A stretch of 11,355 nt of DNA, from assembly GCA_003451645.1 (NCBI GenBank), contig DMER01000161.1, forward strand, positions 1 through 11,355, given 5' to 3'. Under the pieces are notes generated by a model, which was not told where the DNA came from, did not search any database, and worked only from the letters and a program-made list of their open reading frames with translations. Shown here in pieces: positions 1 through 6,392 of this stretch. The DNA is from Alphaproteobacteria bacterium. GTDB taxonomy: Bacteria > Pseudomonadota > Alphaproteobacteria > Micropepsales > Micropepsaceae. Made by a program: the position numbers and the translations under genes. Each line of letters starts with the position of its first letter. Within the stretch, counting starts at the first letter, position 1.

Positions 1-1508
1 CGGGCGACCCAGAAGAAGATGATATCGAACATCGTCACCAGCACGTCGCCTGGGTAATAGCGCGCGACCTCAGGCGTTTCGTCCGGCCATCCCAGTGTCG
101 AGAAGGGCCACAGGCCTGAGGAAAACCAGGTGTCCAGAACATCCGGGTCGCGGGTCAGGGGTTCTGGCTTGCCATAGTGGCTGAGCGCCGCAGCCTCCGC
201 CGCTTCCGGCGTTTCCTCAACAAAGACCATGCCATCCGGTCCGTACCAGGCCGGGATCTGATGGCCCCACCATAATTGCCGGGAGATGCACCATGGCTGG
301 ATGTTCTCCATCCAGCGAAAGTATGTCTTCTCCCAATTGTCCGGCACAAAGCGGGTCTGGCCTGCCCGCACCGCCGCCATCGCTGGGCCTGCCAATTTGG
401 CAGCGTTCAGATACCATTGTTCCGTCAAAAAGGGCTCGATGACGACCGTCTTTGTCTTCTCGTCATGCGGCACCGCATGGCGGACCTTCTCAATCTTCTC
501 CAAGAGCCCAATGTTTTGCAGGTCCTCCACGATCCGCTTGCGGGCCTCAAAGCGGTCAAGACCCACGTAAGTCTGAGGTGCCGGCGCGCAGACTTTTCCT
601 GCCTTGTCGAGGATCGCGATCGCCTCCAGACCATGTCTGCGCCCGACTTCAAAGTCATTGAAGTCATGGGCGGGCGTGATCTTGACCGCGCCCGACCCTT
701 TCTCTGGATCAGAATACTCATCCGCGATGATGGGAATGAGGCGCCCGGTCAGCGGCAAGCGAACCTTTTGGCCCACCAGATGCTGGTAACGCTCGTCCTC
801 GGGGTGCACGGCGACCGCTGTGTCGCCCAGCATGGTCTCGGGCCGCGTGGTCGCCACCGTGATGGTCAGATCGCTGCCCTCGACCGGATAGGTGATGTGC
901 CACAGATGTCCGTCGAGCTCGATATTCTCGACCTCCAGATCGGAGACGCTCGTCTGCAGCCTTGGGTCCCAATTGACCAGCCGCGTGTCCCGGTAGATCA
1001 GACCCTCCTTGTACAGACGGACAAAGGTCTTGAGCACCGCCCGGCTCATTTGCCCATCTTCGGCGGTGTCCATCGTGAAGCGCTCGCGGCTCCAGTCGCA
1101 GGAGACGCCCAGTCTGCGCAATTGATTGGTGATGGTGTCGCCGGAGACCTGCTTCCACTCCCACACCTTCTGGAGGAACGCCTCACGGCCCAGTTTCTGG
1201 CGCGAGGATTGCTGCTCCGCCAGTTGGCGCTCGACCACCAGCTGCGTGGCGATCCCTGCGTGGTCCTTGCCCGGCTGCCAGAGCACGTCACGCCCGCGCA
1301 TCCGCTCAAAGCGCGCGATAATGTCCTGAAGAGTGTGGTTGAGCGCGTGCCCAATGTGCAGGCTGCCTGTCACATTGGGCGGCGGCATCATCAGCGTGAA
1401 GGGCCGCGCGTTAGGGCGCCGCCCGGACCGGAACGCGCCGGAACGCTCCCACCGCGCGTACATGGGTTGCTCGAGCGCCGCGTGATCAAACGTTTTGTCG
1501 ATTGGCAT
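1..1508 (-). CDS. valS: Valine--tRNA ligase, N-terminal 502 residues (partial at window edge)
   Basis: This class I aminoacyl-tRNA synthetase charges tRNA-Val in the cytoplasm. The reading frame is open from ATG at 1508 to the left edge, where it still reads [11 protein letters not shown], a ValS core block, so the C-terminal part (KMSKS loop, anticodon-binding domain, coiled-coil tail) lies outside. Visible motifs are PPPNVTG (residues 42-48), HIGH (51-54) for ATP binding, DHAG (82-85), and TTRPET (220-225) at the start of the CP1 editing domain that clears misacylated Thr-tRNA. The start fits the family's N-terminus ([13 protein letters not shown]). There is no clear Shine-Dalgarno before the ATG; an 8-bp hairpin sits 11 bases upstream instead. 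It follows popZ on the same strand after a 93-base gap. The long plus-strand reading frame opposite it is an antisense shadow. Confidence 0.97.
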   Translation of the reverse strand, partial: MPIDKTFDHAALEQPMYARWERSGAFRSGRRPNARPFTLMMPPPNVTGSLHIGHALNHTLQDIIARFERMRGRDVLWQPGKDHAGIATQLVVERQLAEQQSSRQKLGREAFLQKVWEWKQVSGDTITNQLRRLGVSCDWSRERFTMDTAEDGQMSRAVLKTFVRLYKEGLIYRDTRLVNWDPRLQTSVSDLEVENIELDGHLWHITYPVEGSDLTITVATTRPETMLGDTAVAVHPEDERYQHLVGQKVRLPLTGRLIPIIADEYSDPEKGSGAVKITPAHDFNDFEVGRRHGLEAIAILDKAGKVCAPAPQTYVGLDRFEARKRIVEDLQNIGLLEKIEKVRHAVPHDEKTKTVVIEPFLTEQWYLNAAKLAGPAMAAVRAGQTRFVPDNWEKTYFRWMENIQPWCISRQLWWGHQIPAWYGPDGMVFVEETPEAAEAAALSHYGKPEPLTRDPDVLDTWFSSGLWPFSTLGWPDETPEVARYYPGDVLVTMFDIIFFWVA

Positions 1509-1519
1509 GGAGGCGATAA

Positions 1520-1539
1520 CTGCACAAAGGGTTGTGCAG
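1520..1539 (-). promoter_or_regulatory. Perfect 8-bp inverted repeat just upstream of valS start
   Basis: CTGCACAA and TTGTGCAG flank a 4-base loop (1528-1531), giving a perfect 8-bp hairpin that ends 11 bases before the valS ATG. No purine-rich ribosome binding site lies between hairpin and start. It could be an mRNA hairpin affecting valS translation or a DNA operator. There is no uridine run after it, so it is not an intrinsic terminator in the valS direction. The structure is seen; the role is inferred. Confidence 0.5.
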
Positions 1540-1568
1540 CCATCACTAGAGCAAAACAGGCTCCGGAG

Positions 1569-1599
1569 AAAAGCTCTTAACGAGCGCCGCCCCGCGGCG
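1569..1599 (-). terminator. Weak terminator-like hairpins between popZ and valS
   Basis: Reading on the minus strand, just after the popZ stop, come a GC-only hairpin (CGCCGC, 3-base loop, GCGGCG; 1585-1599) and then a 4-bp hairpin (GCTC, 5-base loop, GAGC; 1573-1585) followed by only four T residues (1572-1569). The short second stem and short T-run suggest at best partial termination, so popZ transcripts may read into valS. Confidence 0.3.
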
Positions 1600-1601
1600 G
1601 G

Positions 1602-2171
1602 TTAGCGGCGGCGGCCCGTTGTGCGGGAAGCCCGCTCGACTTCTTCGCGCACGATGCGCTCTACCATGGCTGGCAGATTATCTTCCAACCAGTCCTTCAA
1701 CATCGGCCGCAGCATCTGTGCCACGATGTCTTCCAGGGTCCGCCCGTCACCTTGGGCGATCGGCATGTCATTGGTGTTGCTACGAGACAGCATGCTGAAC
1801 GCCTGATTCACTGCGGATTGGGTGTGGCTTGAAACAAGCCCGTCATCATTCTTGTCGACCATTTCAAGATCCGATTCTTGCCTCGAAGGCGGAGGAGCGG
1901 GTTGCGGGCGATGCGCCATGCGTTCAGGTGCGGGGTCAGGCCTTGCAGCGCGGGGCTTTTCTGGAGGCGCCTTGCGTTCCGGCTCACGCTGGGGTGGCAA
2001 TTCTTCCATCGCCTCTTGTGTCAGTTCCAGCACGTCTGGGTCAGCCTGACGCTGCGGCGCCGGAGCGGCCTGCCCCTTCGCGGGCTCCCCGTCCTCGGAG
2101 ATGATCCGGCGGATCGAGGCAAGGATTTCTTCCATTGTCGGTTCCGGTTGTGCCGAACTGGGAGCGCTCAT
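1602..2171 (-). CDS. popZ: Polar organizing protein PopZ (DUF2497 family)
   Basis: PopZ self-assembles into a polar matrix in alphaproteobacteria. In Caulobacter it tethers the origin region through ParB and recruits cell-cycle regulators. The 189-residue protein has the family's three-part plan: a short N-terminal amphipathic segment (about 11-28, PTMEEILASIRRIISEDG), a proline-, acid- and arginine-rich disordered linker (about 30-105), and the conserved C-terminal helical region (about 112-189) with LEDIVAQMLRPMLKDWLEDN and LPAMVERIVREEVERA, then a basic tail. Length matches Caulobacter PopZ (about 177). It lies between tolC and valS, the usual alphaproteobacterial setting. A GAAGGG ribosome-binding site lies 11 bases before the ATG, with a three-codon upstream frame in between. 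Assignment rests on motif recognition and gene order. Confidence 0.93.
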   Translation of the reverse strand: MSAPSSAQPEPTMEEILASIRRIISEDGEPAKGQAAPAPQRQADPDVLELTQEAMEELPPQREPERKAPPEKPRAARPDPAPERMAHRPQPAPPPSRQESDLEMVDKNDDGLVSSHTQSAVNQAFSMLSRSNTNDMPIAQGDGRTLEDIVAQMLRPMLKDWLEDNLPAMVERIVREEVERASRTTGRRR

Positions 2172-2188
2172 ACCCGCATGGTCCCTTC
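2168..2188 (-). promoter_or_regulatory. popZ translation-start region with a three-codon upstream ORF
   Basis: On the minus strand GAAGGG (2188-2183) is followed by ATG CGG GTA TGA (2179-2168), a Met-Arg-Val mini-frame whose TGA overlaps the popZ ATG (2171-2169) as ATGA. The Shine-Dalgarno is 3 bases from the upstream ATG and 11 from the popZ ATG, so neither spacing is ideal. The frame may be incidental or may couple translation. A single GATTC (GANTC, the CcrM methylation motif) lies further upstream at 2256-2260. Confidence 0.4.
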
Positions 2189-2302
2189 AAGCCTGTATTA
2201 CCACAGACGCGTGAGCATAGGCCAACGCGACGCGGAATGCCAGTCTCGTGCAATGTGATTCAAAAACCCTGCCCATCGTGACAGGCCAGCGTAACGGAGC
2301 CC

Positions 2303-3691
2303 TTAAAATCCGCTCGGACCCCACCATTTTCCGGCGTTTTCGTCGTAATTTTCCAGCGGATCATAGATCGCCACTGAAAGGTTAAGGTTTTCCGCGGTCA
2401 ACGCTCCCATCGACGACAGGACAAGATGGGCCGCGACAACCTCATCGCGCTGGCTTCGGGCCAAGGCAACCTGGCTGTTCAAAAGCTCACGCTGCGCGTC
2501 AAGAACATCAAGCGTTGTGCGAGTGCCAACCTCGGCCTCTTGCTGGACGCCCTGGAACGCCGTCTCTTGCGCCTTCAGCTGTTGCGCATTGGACTCGCGT
2601 GAGGCGCGCGACGCCCGGTACGACTCCCAGGCATTGGAGGCGTCCTCCAATGTTGTCCGGCGGCTCTGTTCCTTGTTCATCTTGGCTTGGTTGAGGTTTT
2701 CCTCAGATTGGCGAATGTTCGCCCACTCAACGCCGCCTTGATAGATCGGCATGGTCACAACGCCCGAGACCGATGTGCTGTCCGTCCGCGCGCCCGGTTC
2801 GGGGAAGGCATCTCCGGCGTTGCTGCGGCTGTAGCTCGCCTGCACGCTCACGGTCGGCAACAACGACCCAACGGCTAAATTCACGGCATGCTCGTTAAGC
2901 GTCACGCTTTCGATCGCCGAGATGTAGTTCGGGTTGTTGCCCTCAGCCAGCCTGCGGACCTCGTCTTCCGTCGCCGGTACTGCCGGGAGTGCAGGCAGTT
3001 TTTCGAGATTTTCAGGCGCCACGCCCACAATCCGCTCATATTCCAATTCGCTCGCTCGCAGGCTCGCGCGGGCGGCGATCAAGCCAGCCTCTGTTTGCGC
3101 CAGCCGGGCTTCGGCTTGCGCGACATCCGTTCGCGTTACCTCGCCCACCTTGAACCGCTCTTGCGCCGCCTCTCGTTGCTTGGTCAGCAATTTGACGCTG
3201 GTCTCATTCAACCGCACGACTTCAAGATCGCGCACAACGTTCATGTAGGCACTGACGGTGCCCAGCAAAACATTCTGCTCCGTCGCCCGCAAAGTGGCTC
3301 TACCGATGCGAACTTGGGCACCCGCGAGAAGGCGCTGTGCCAAGATGCGGCCGCCCGCAAACAGGGTCTGTGAGGCCGAAACTGTCGCGCTCCAGGGCTG
3401 CGTATTCGACTTGGACGTCGGTGTGACGCCGTCGCGGAATTTAGTGCGGGAATCGGATTCCGATTGCTGCGCAGACACAGACACTGTGGGCCGCCATTGG
3501 GATAGGGCCTGCGCCACCTCTTCATCGGTGGCACGAAGGGCTGCCCGCTGAGCCAGAAGCTGCGGGTTCGTCGAATAGGCCTTTTCAAGCGCTTCTTTCA
3601 AAGTCGCGGCCGAAACTGGCGACGGCACGGCAAGGCCAGCTGCCGCGAGGGCAACGGAAACTTTCAACCAAAAACGCAAATCACGACCCAT
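2303..3691 (-). CDS. tolC: TolC-family outer-membrane efflux/secretion channel
   Basis: This is the outer-membrane trimeric channel that joins inner-membrane pumps or type I secretion systems to export drugs or proteins. The 462 residues begin with a Sec signal peptide (1-28: MGRD positive end, hydrophobic VSVALAAAGLAV, cleavage after SPVSA). Two homologous outer-membrane efflux repeats follow. Each has its hallmark helix, GEVTRTDVAQAEARL (183-197) and VGTRTTLDVLDAQREL (388-403), and each has a strand block (ASQTLFAGGRI at 107-116; MPIYQGGVEW at 314-323). The stretches between are heptad-like helices of the periplasmic barrel. Size and plan match TolC. GGAG lies 8 bases before the ATG. No pump or adaptor gene is adjacent, so the partner cannot be told. 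It lies between the pcm-like gene and popZ, with gaps of 156 and 131 bases. Confidence 0.93.
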   Translation of the reverse strand: MGRDLRFWLKVSVALAAAGLAVPSPVSAATLKEALEKAYSTNPQLLAQRAALRATDEEVAQALSQWRPTVSVSAQQSESDSRTKFRDGVTPTSKSNTQPWSATVSASQTLFAGGRILAQRLLAGAQVRIGRATLRATEQNVLLGTVSAYMNVVRDLEVVRLNETSVKLLTKQREAAQERFKVGEVTRTDVAQAEARLAQTEAGLIAARASLRASELEYERIVGVAPENLEKLPALPAVPATEDEVRRLAEGNNPNYISAIESVTLNEHAVNLAVGSLLPTVSVQASYSRSNAGDAFPEPGARTDSTSVSGVVTMPIYQGGVEWANIRQSEENLNQAKMNKEQSRRTTLEDASNAWESYRASRASRESNAQQLKAQETAFQGVQQEAEVGTRTTLDVLDAQRELLNSQVALARSQRDEVVAAHLVLSSMGALTAENLNLSVAIYDPLENYDENAGKWWGPSGF

Positions 3692-3742
3692 TCAAACGCT
3701 CCAGCTCACGCGCGCCCACACGACCCCGCACGCTAGTGAACG

Positions 3743-3773
3743 ACTATATATTTATCTCACATCTCGCTAGCGA
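3743..3773 (-). promoter_or_regulatory. AT-rich putative tolC promoter region with a 10-bp palindrome
   Basis: The gap between the pcm-like gene and tolC is noticeably less GC-rich than its neighbours. It holds a run of overlapping TATA-like hexamers on the minus strand (3743-3754, including TATAGT and TATATA) and a perfect palindrome, TCGCTAGCGA, at 3764-3773, about where a -35 element would fall. No TTGACA-like hexamer is visible. Two GANTC sites (3801-3805, 3841-3845) lie further upstream. A promoter for tolC is inferred from position only. Confidence 0.3.
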
Positions 3774-3847
3774 TCACGAGTACGTAATCGAAACGAACGC
3801 GAATCACCTATCGCGCACCGCCATTGGAAAAAACCCAAGTGAATCAA

Positions 3848-4504
3848 TCAAAAGGCAAATCGCTGCGGCCTCTGGAATCCCGGCAGTAGTGGCAATGTTG
3901 CATCAAAGGCGTCCCGGCCCATTAGGCTGGTGCCATCCTTGACGAAGAGCCGGGCGCGGCCGGTGGGCCCATGATTGACCACGGCCAGAAGCTTTCCACC
4001 GGACTTCAGCTGCTGCGCCCAAGCCTCTGGGGGCTCAGTAATCGCACCGTTCACAAAAATGACGTCGTAGGGTCCATCACCTGGATGACCGTCCGCATGC
4101 CGCGCTTGCACACACTTCACCGTTCCCGTGACGTCAATAGAACCCAGGTTGCGCTCGGCACTTTTGACCAAGTCCGGGTCTTCCTCGACGCTCACAACCG
4201 CATCGCAAAGCTGCCCCAGCACCGCTGAGGAATACCCGGTACCGGGCGCGATATCCAACACCAGATCCGTTCGCTCCAGATTGGCAAGCTGCAGCAACTT
4301 GGCGAACGTCCGGGGATCGAGAAGAACCCGTCCGCCACCCAGAGGCACACAGGCATCCGAATAGGCCAGATGTGTCACACTCTCAGGGACGAAGGTCTCG
4401 CGCGGCACCGCCGCGATGGCGTCCAGAATCCGCTGGTCGAAGACGTCATTGGTCCGGATTTGCCCGTTGATCATTTGCATCCGGGCTTCTGCACTGCGCG
4501 ACAT
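3848..4504 (-). CDS. Protein-L-isoaspartate O-methyltransferase-like SAM methyltransferase
   Basis: This 218-residue protein belongs to the PIMT (PCMT) superfamily, whose true members methylate isoaspartyl residues to start protein repair. The N-terminus (ARMQMINGQIRTNDVFDQRI, about 7-26) and the Rossmann SAM-binding motif I (VLDIAPGTGYSSAVLG, 82-97) fit the family, with an acidic residue ending strand 2 (VVSVEED, 103-109) and a motif II-like VIFVNGAI (148-155). The substrate loop that reads QTIS(Q/A)P in true PIMT is here GGRVLLDPRTFAK (57-69), so the usual active-site Ser/Thr appears absent. Many alphaproteobacteria carry this paralogue next to tolC. I therefore call the fold with confidence and leave the repair activity open. 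A promoter-like pair lies upstream (4543-4571), giving a leader of about 30 bases. Confidence 0.85.
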   Translation of the reverse strand: MSRSAEARMQMINGQIRTNDVFDQRILDAIAAVPRETFVPESVTHLAYSDACVPLGGGRVLLDPRTFAKLLQLANLERTDLVLDIAPGTGYSSAVLGQLCDAVVSVEEDPDLVKSAERNLGSIDVTGTVKCVQARHADGHPGDGPYDVIFVNGAITEPPEAWAQQLKSGGKLLAVVNHGPTGRARLFVKDGTSLMGRDAFDATLPLLPGFQRPQRFAF

Positions 4505-4542
4505 TGTGGCGAACCATCTTGGTGTGATTTTAAGGGCTGCCG

Positions 4543-4571
4543 TTTATAGACTGATTGCTCCGGTCTGGTAA
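4543..4571 (-). promoter_or_regulatory. Putative sigma70-type promoter for the pcm-like gene
   Basis: On the minus strand, TTACCA (4571-4566), a 17-base spacer and TATAAA (4548-4543) lie about 40 bases before the ATG at 4504. The -10 matches consensus well and the -35 moderately. It is divergent from the tRNA-Cys promoter. Confidence 0.5.
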
Positions 4572-4602
4572 ATGGCTCCCGCAGACCAGCACAGTTTGCG
4601 CT

Positions 4603-4631
4603 TTGTCATCTGGTCACGGGTCTGTTATAGA
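4603..4631 (+). promoter_or_regulatory. Sigma70-type promoter of tRNA-Cys
   Basis: TTGTCA (4603-4608), a 17-base spacer and TATAGA (4626-4631) give near-consensus geometry. Transcription would start near 4638, about ten bases before the mature tRNA 5' end. The same transcript may continue into the DUF3095 gene, since I see no terminator between the two. Confidence 0.7.
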
Positions 4632-4647
4632 GCGTCTTCGATGGAGT

Positions 4648-4721
4648 GGCCACGTGGCGGAGTGGTTACGCAGCGGTCTGCAAAACCGTTTACCCCGGTT
4701 CAATTCCGGGCGTGGCCTCCA
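4648..4721 (+). tRNA. tRNA-Cys (anticodon GCA)
   Basis: The acceptor stem GGCCACG pairs with CGTGGCC (4711-4717). The anticodon loop CTGCAAA carries GCA at 4680-4682, and the T arm reads CCCGG-TTCAATT-CCGGG. The discriminator is T (U73), which is characteristic of tRNA-Cys, followed by encoded CCA (4719-4721). The cloverleaf is complete at 74 bases. Confidence 0.97.
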
Positions 4722-4785
4722 ACGACCGGCCGGTCTTGCGTGTAGTGTGCTGGCCGCCAAGGCCCATCCAGTCCGCCTCTTCGCT

Positions 4786-4791
4786 GAGGAG
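4786..4791 (+). promoter_or_regulatory. Ribosome binding site that decides the DUF3095 start
   Basis: GAGGAG sits 7 bases before TTG at 4799 and 10 bases before GTG at 4802. No ATG lies in frame between the tRNA and the conserved DYxxLPD-like region, so translation most likely begins at one of these rare starts, with TTG best spaced. Confidence 0.6.
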
Positions 4792-4798
4792 ACAGGCG

Positions 4799-5947
4799 TT
4801 GGTGCAACGCAGCTTTCCTGCCCCCGTCGTGCAAGACTTCGAAGCGGTCCTGCGTGATGAAAACTACGGACGCCTGCCCGATTGCGCATTTGTCGCGGTG
4901 ACGGATGTAGTGTCTTCGACAGCAGCGATATCCGATGGCCGCTACAAAGATGTCAATCTCGCGGGCGCCGCAGGGATTGCCGCCTTCGCCAACAGCTTTC
5001 CCGATTGGGACCTCCCTTCGGCCTTTGGCGGCGATGGTGCGGCGATTATCCTCCCTGAGGACGTGGAGCGGGAGGCGCGAGAGGTGCTTCCGGGTCTGCT
5101 CAACACCTGCCGCCGCGCCCTTGGGCTCGGTATGCGGGCCGCCCTGTTCCGGGTTGCTGACCTACGCGCACGGGGCTGCGATGTCCGCCTGTCGTATCAC
5201 AGTTTAAGCCCGCACCGCCGCTTACCAATGCTGTCGGGCGGTGGCGTTGCGACGGCGGAGACGCTGTCAAAGGGACCGGATGCGGAGGCCTTTCTCATAT
5301 GCCCGGATCCGGCCGCTCCGGAACCCAGTCTTGAGGGCCTTTCGTGCCGCTGGCAACCGGTCAAGCCGAAACGCGGTGTCATGCTGTCCCTCGTGATCGA
5401 AACAGGCGGACCGCCATCGTCCTATGCCCATATATATCGCGAGATTGGCGACGCCGCTGACGGGCCCTTGCATCCGCTGGCGAAGTCACGCTTGAAGCCA
5501 GGCTGGCCCCCGCGCGCCATTGCGCCAGAGATTGCGCTAAACCCCGCCAAAGCGTCCAGCCGCGCAGGGCTGGTCGCGGAAGCAGCCATCGCGGCCACGT
5601 CAATCTTGACCGGCCTCACACTGGGTGGCTTTAACGGACGGTCTTATCGCGACAGCATCAAAAATCATTCCGACGCCCTGAAGTTCGCTGATAGTCTGCG
5701 TATGGTGATTGATTGCTCGCAGGCTGAGGCGGATGCGGTCCAAGAGCGGCTCGTGTCCCTAGCAAGTTCCGAAGGCTTTGCCTTTGGCCTCCAGCGCTCA
5801 TCATCTGCAGTGATGACCTGCTTCGTGCAATCGACGCGGGATGGCGGCCATCTTCATTTCATTGATGGCGCTGATGGAGGCTACACCCTGGCGGCCCAGG
5901 CCATGAAATCGCGAAAGCCTGCTGTGCTGCCGCTCGATCATCCTTAA
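4799..5947 (+). CDS. DUF3095 family protein, nucleotidyl-cyclase-like
   Basis: About 382 residues from TTG 4799 (381 from GTG 4802). I recognise the DUF3095 family, whose function is not established. The N-terminal half resembles the class III nucleotidyl cyclase fold: TDVVSST (35-41) matches the first metal-binding aspartate motif, and FGGDGA (76-81) resembles the second GD motif. Between them is GRYKDVNLAGAAGIAA (47-62). Further family-typical blocks are GGFNGRSYRDSIKNHSDALKFADSLRMVIDC, in the second half, and the terminal GGYTLAAQAMKSRK. There is no signal peptide and no membrane segment, so it is likely cytosolic. An open frame continues upstream into tRNA-Cys, but that part is not protein-coding. 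Cyclase activity is inferred from motif likeness only. The gene follows tRNA-Cys by 77 bases with no terminator between. Confidence 0.85.
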   Translation: MVQRSFPAPVVQDFEAVLRDENYGRLPDCAFVAVTDVVSSTAAISDGRYKDVNLAGAAGIAAFANSFPDWDLPSAFGGDGAAIILPEDVEREAREVLPGLLNTCRRALGLGMRAALFRVADLRARGCDVRLSYHSLSPHRRLPMLSGGGVATAETLSKGPDAEAFLICPDPAAPEPSLEGLSCRWQPVKPKRGVMLSLVIETGGPPSSYAHIYREIGDAADGPLHPLAKSRLKPGWPPRAIAPEIALNPAKASSRAGLVAEAAIAATSILTGLTLGGFNGRSYRDSIKNHSDALKFADSLRMVIDCSQAEADAVQERLVSLASSEGFAFGLQRSSSAVMTCFVQSTRDGGHLHFIDGADGGYTLAAQAMKSRKPAVLPLDHP

Positions 5948-5960
5948 AACATTCTTGCGA

Positions 5961-5975
5961 TTAACCTATGGTTAA
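5961..5975. promoter_or_regulatory. CtrA-type binding box TTAA-N7-TTAA
   Basis: TTAA (5961-5964), seven bases, TTAA (5972-5975) is a perfect match to the CtrA master-regulator consensus known from Caulobacter and relatives. The whole is a dyad, TTAACC-TAT-GGTTAA, extended to GGTTAACC. It starts 13 bases after the DUF3095 stop. Downstream on the plus strand lie a weak -10-like TTATCA (5989-5994), a hairpin and a strong terminator, so the likely controlled unit is the short transcript there. At about 60% GC an eight-base match like this is expected roughly once per few hundred kilobases. Confidence 0.6.
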
Positions 5976-5998
5976 CCTTTGCAAGCCATTATCAAGAT

Positions 5999-6071
5999 TG
6001 TCTTCCCATGAAGACACCCCACCACATACCCAACTTTATGGGGCCAGAGCGATCTGGCCCCCTTTTTTTTT
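5999..6071 (+). ncRNA. Candidate small RNA of about 73 nt
   Basis: The stretch has the build of a bacterial sRNA. A 5' hairpin TGTCTTC-CCAT-GAAGACA (5999-6016) is followed by a C-rich, G-free linker (6017-6039, with CCCCACC and TACCC) and then a strong Rho-independent terminator ending in nine T. A CtrA-type box lies about 24 bases upstream and TTATCA (5989-5994) could serve as -10. The 5' end is a guess from promoter spacing. The C-rich linker could pair with purine-rich ribosome binding sites, but no target is known. Alternatively this is only the 3' untranslated region of the DUF3095 mRNA. Confidence 0.4.
6040..6071 (+). terminator. Strong Rho-independent terminator
   Basis: GGGGCCAGA (6040-6048) and TCTGGCCCC (6053-6061) form a perfect 9-bp stem closed by GCGA, a GNRA tetraloop, followed by one C and nine T (6063-6071). 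It acts in the plus direction only, since no A-run precedes it. It ends whatever is transcribed from the DUF3095 gene or from the CtrA-box region. Confidence 0.93.
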
Positions 6072-6119
6072 GCCGGGTGGTCTGCTTCAGAAATTTACCA
6101 CGGATCTGTGACTAGGGGC

Positions 6120-6148
6120 TTTATCGCAGGGACTGACCCTGCTATAGG
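6120..6148 (+). promoter_or_regulatory. Possible tRNA-Asn promoter whose spacer is a dyad
   Basis: TATAGG (6143-6148) is a fair -10 about 55 bases before tRNA-Asn. At 17 bases upstream is only a poor -35 (TTTATC, 6120-6125). The spacer itself is a perfect inverted repeat, GCAGGG-ACTGA-CCCTGC (6126-6142). Promoter identity is tentative because of the weak -35. Confidence 0.35.
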
Positions 6149-6203
6149 CACCTCCCCTGACAGCGCTGCGCTGCGGCGCTCGTCATGGCGTGGATACCAG
6201 TGA

Positions 6204-6278
6204 TCCCCGGTAGCTCAGTGGTAGAGCAAGCGGCTGTTAACCGCTTGGTCGCTGGTTCGAGTCCGGCCCGGGGAGCCA
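6204..6278 (+). tRNA. tRNA-Asn (anticodon GTT)
   Basis: The acceptor stem TCCCCGG pairs with CCGGGGA (6268-6274). The D arm reads AGCTCAGTGGTAGAGC, the anticodon GTT is at 6236-6238, and the T loop is TTCGAGT. The discriminator is G, followed by encoded CCA (6276-6278). G34 of this anticodon is the position where Tgt inserts the queuosine precursor. No clear terminator follows; the 114-base gap to the converging tRNA-Lys holds nothing I recognise. Confidence 0.97.
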
Positions 6279-6392
6279 CCCTTCTAAGGCGCGCGTATGC
6301 GTTTCGCCCCAGCGCCAATGCCGATCGCACGGGCGCATGGCTGCTTCCACAATTTGGGCGCACAGACCGTTATATCGAGAAGTTGGTTTGTT

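Noticed and set aside
276..1580. 434-codon open frame on the plus strand
   Set aside because: It lies opposite valS, whose motifs (HIGH, TTRPET) fix the coding strand; the frame is a high-GC antisense shadow with no recognisable domain.
3736..3942. 68-codon plus-strand frame starting at GTG in the pcm-tolC gap
   Set aside because: It runs into the 3' end of the pcm-like gene in antisense, has no ribosome binding site, and its composition changes at the gene border.
4562..4587. Inverted repeat GGTCTG-N14-CAGACC in the tRNA-Cys upstream region
   Set aside because: Only 6 bp with a 14-base loop; it is not aligned with either promoter's key elements in a convincing way and is likely to occur by chance.
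4646..4798. Upstream extension of the DUF3095 frame
   Set aside because: It covers the tRNA-Cys gene; translation of that part does not resemble the family.
6008..6115. 35-codon frame (MKTPHHIPNF...) inside the candidate sRNA region
   Set aside because: Its ATG sits in the loop of the 5' hairpin, there is no Shine-Dalgarno, and it reads through a strong terminator and its T-run.
6279..6392. Gap between the converging tRNA-Asn and tRNA-Lys genes, examined for a shared terminator or an att site
   Set aside because: No stable hairpin with a T-run on either strand, no tRNA-end direct repeat and no integrase nearby.
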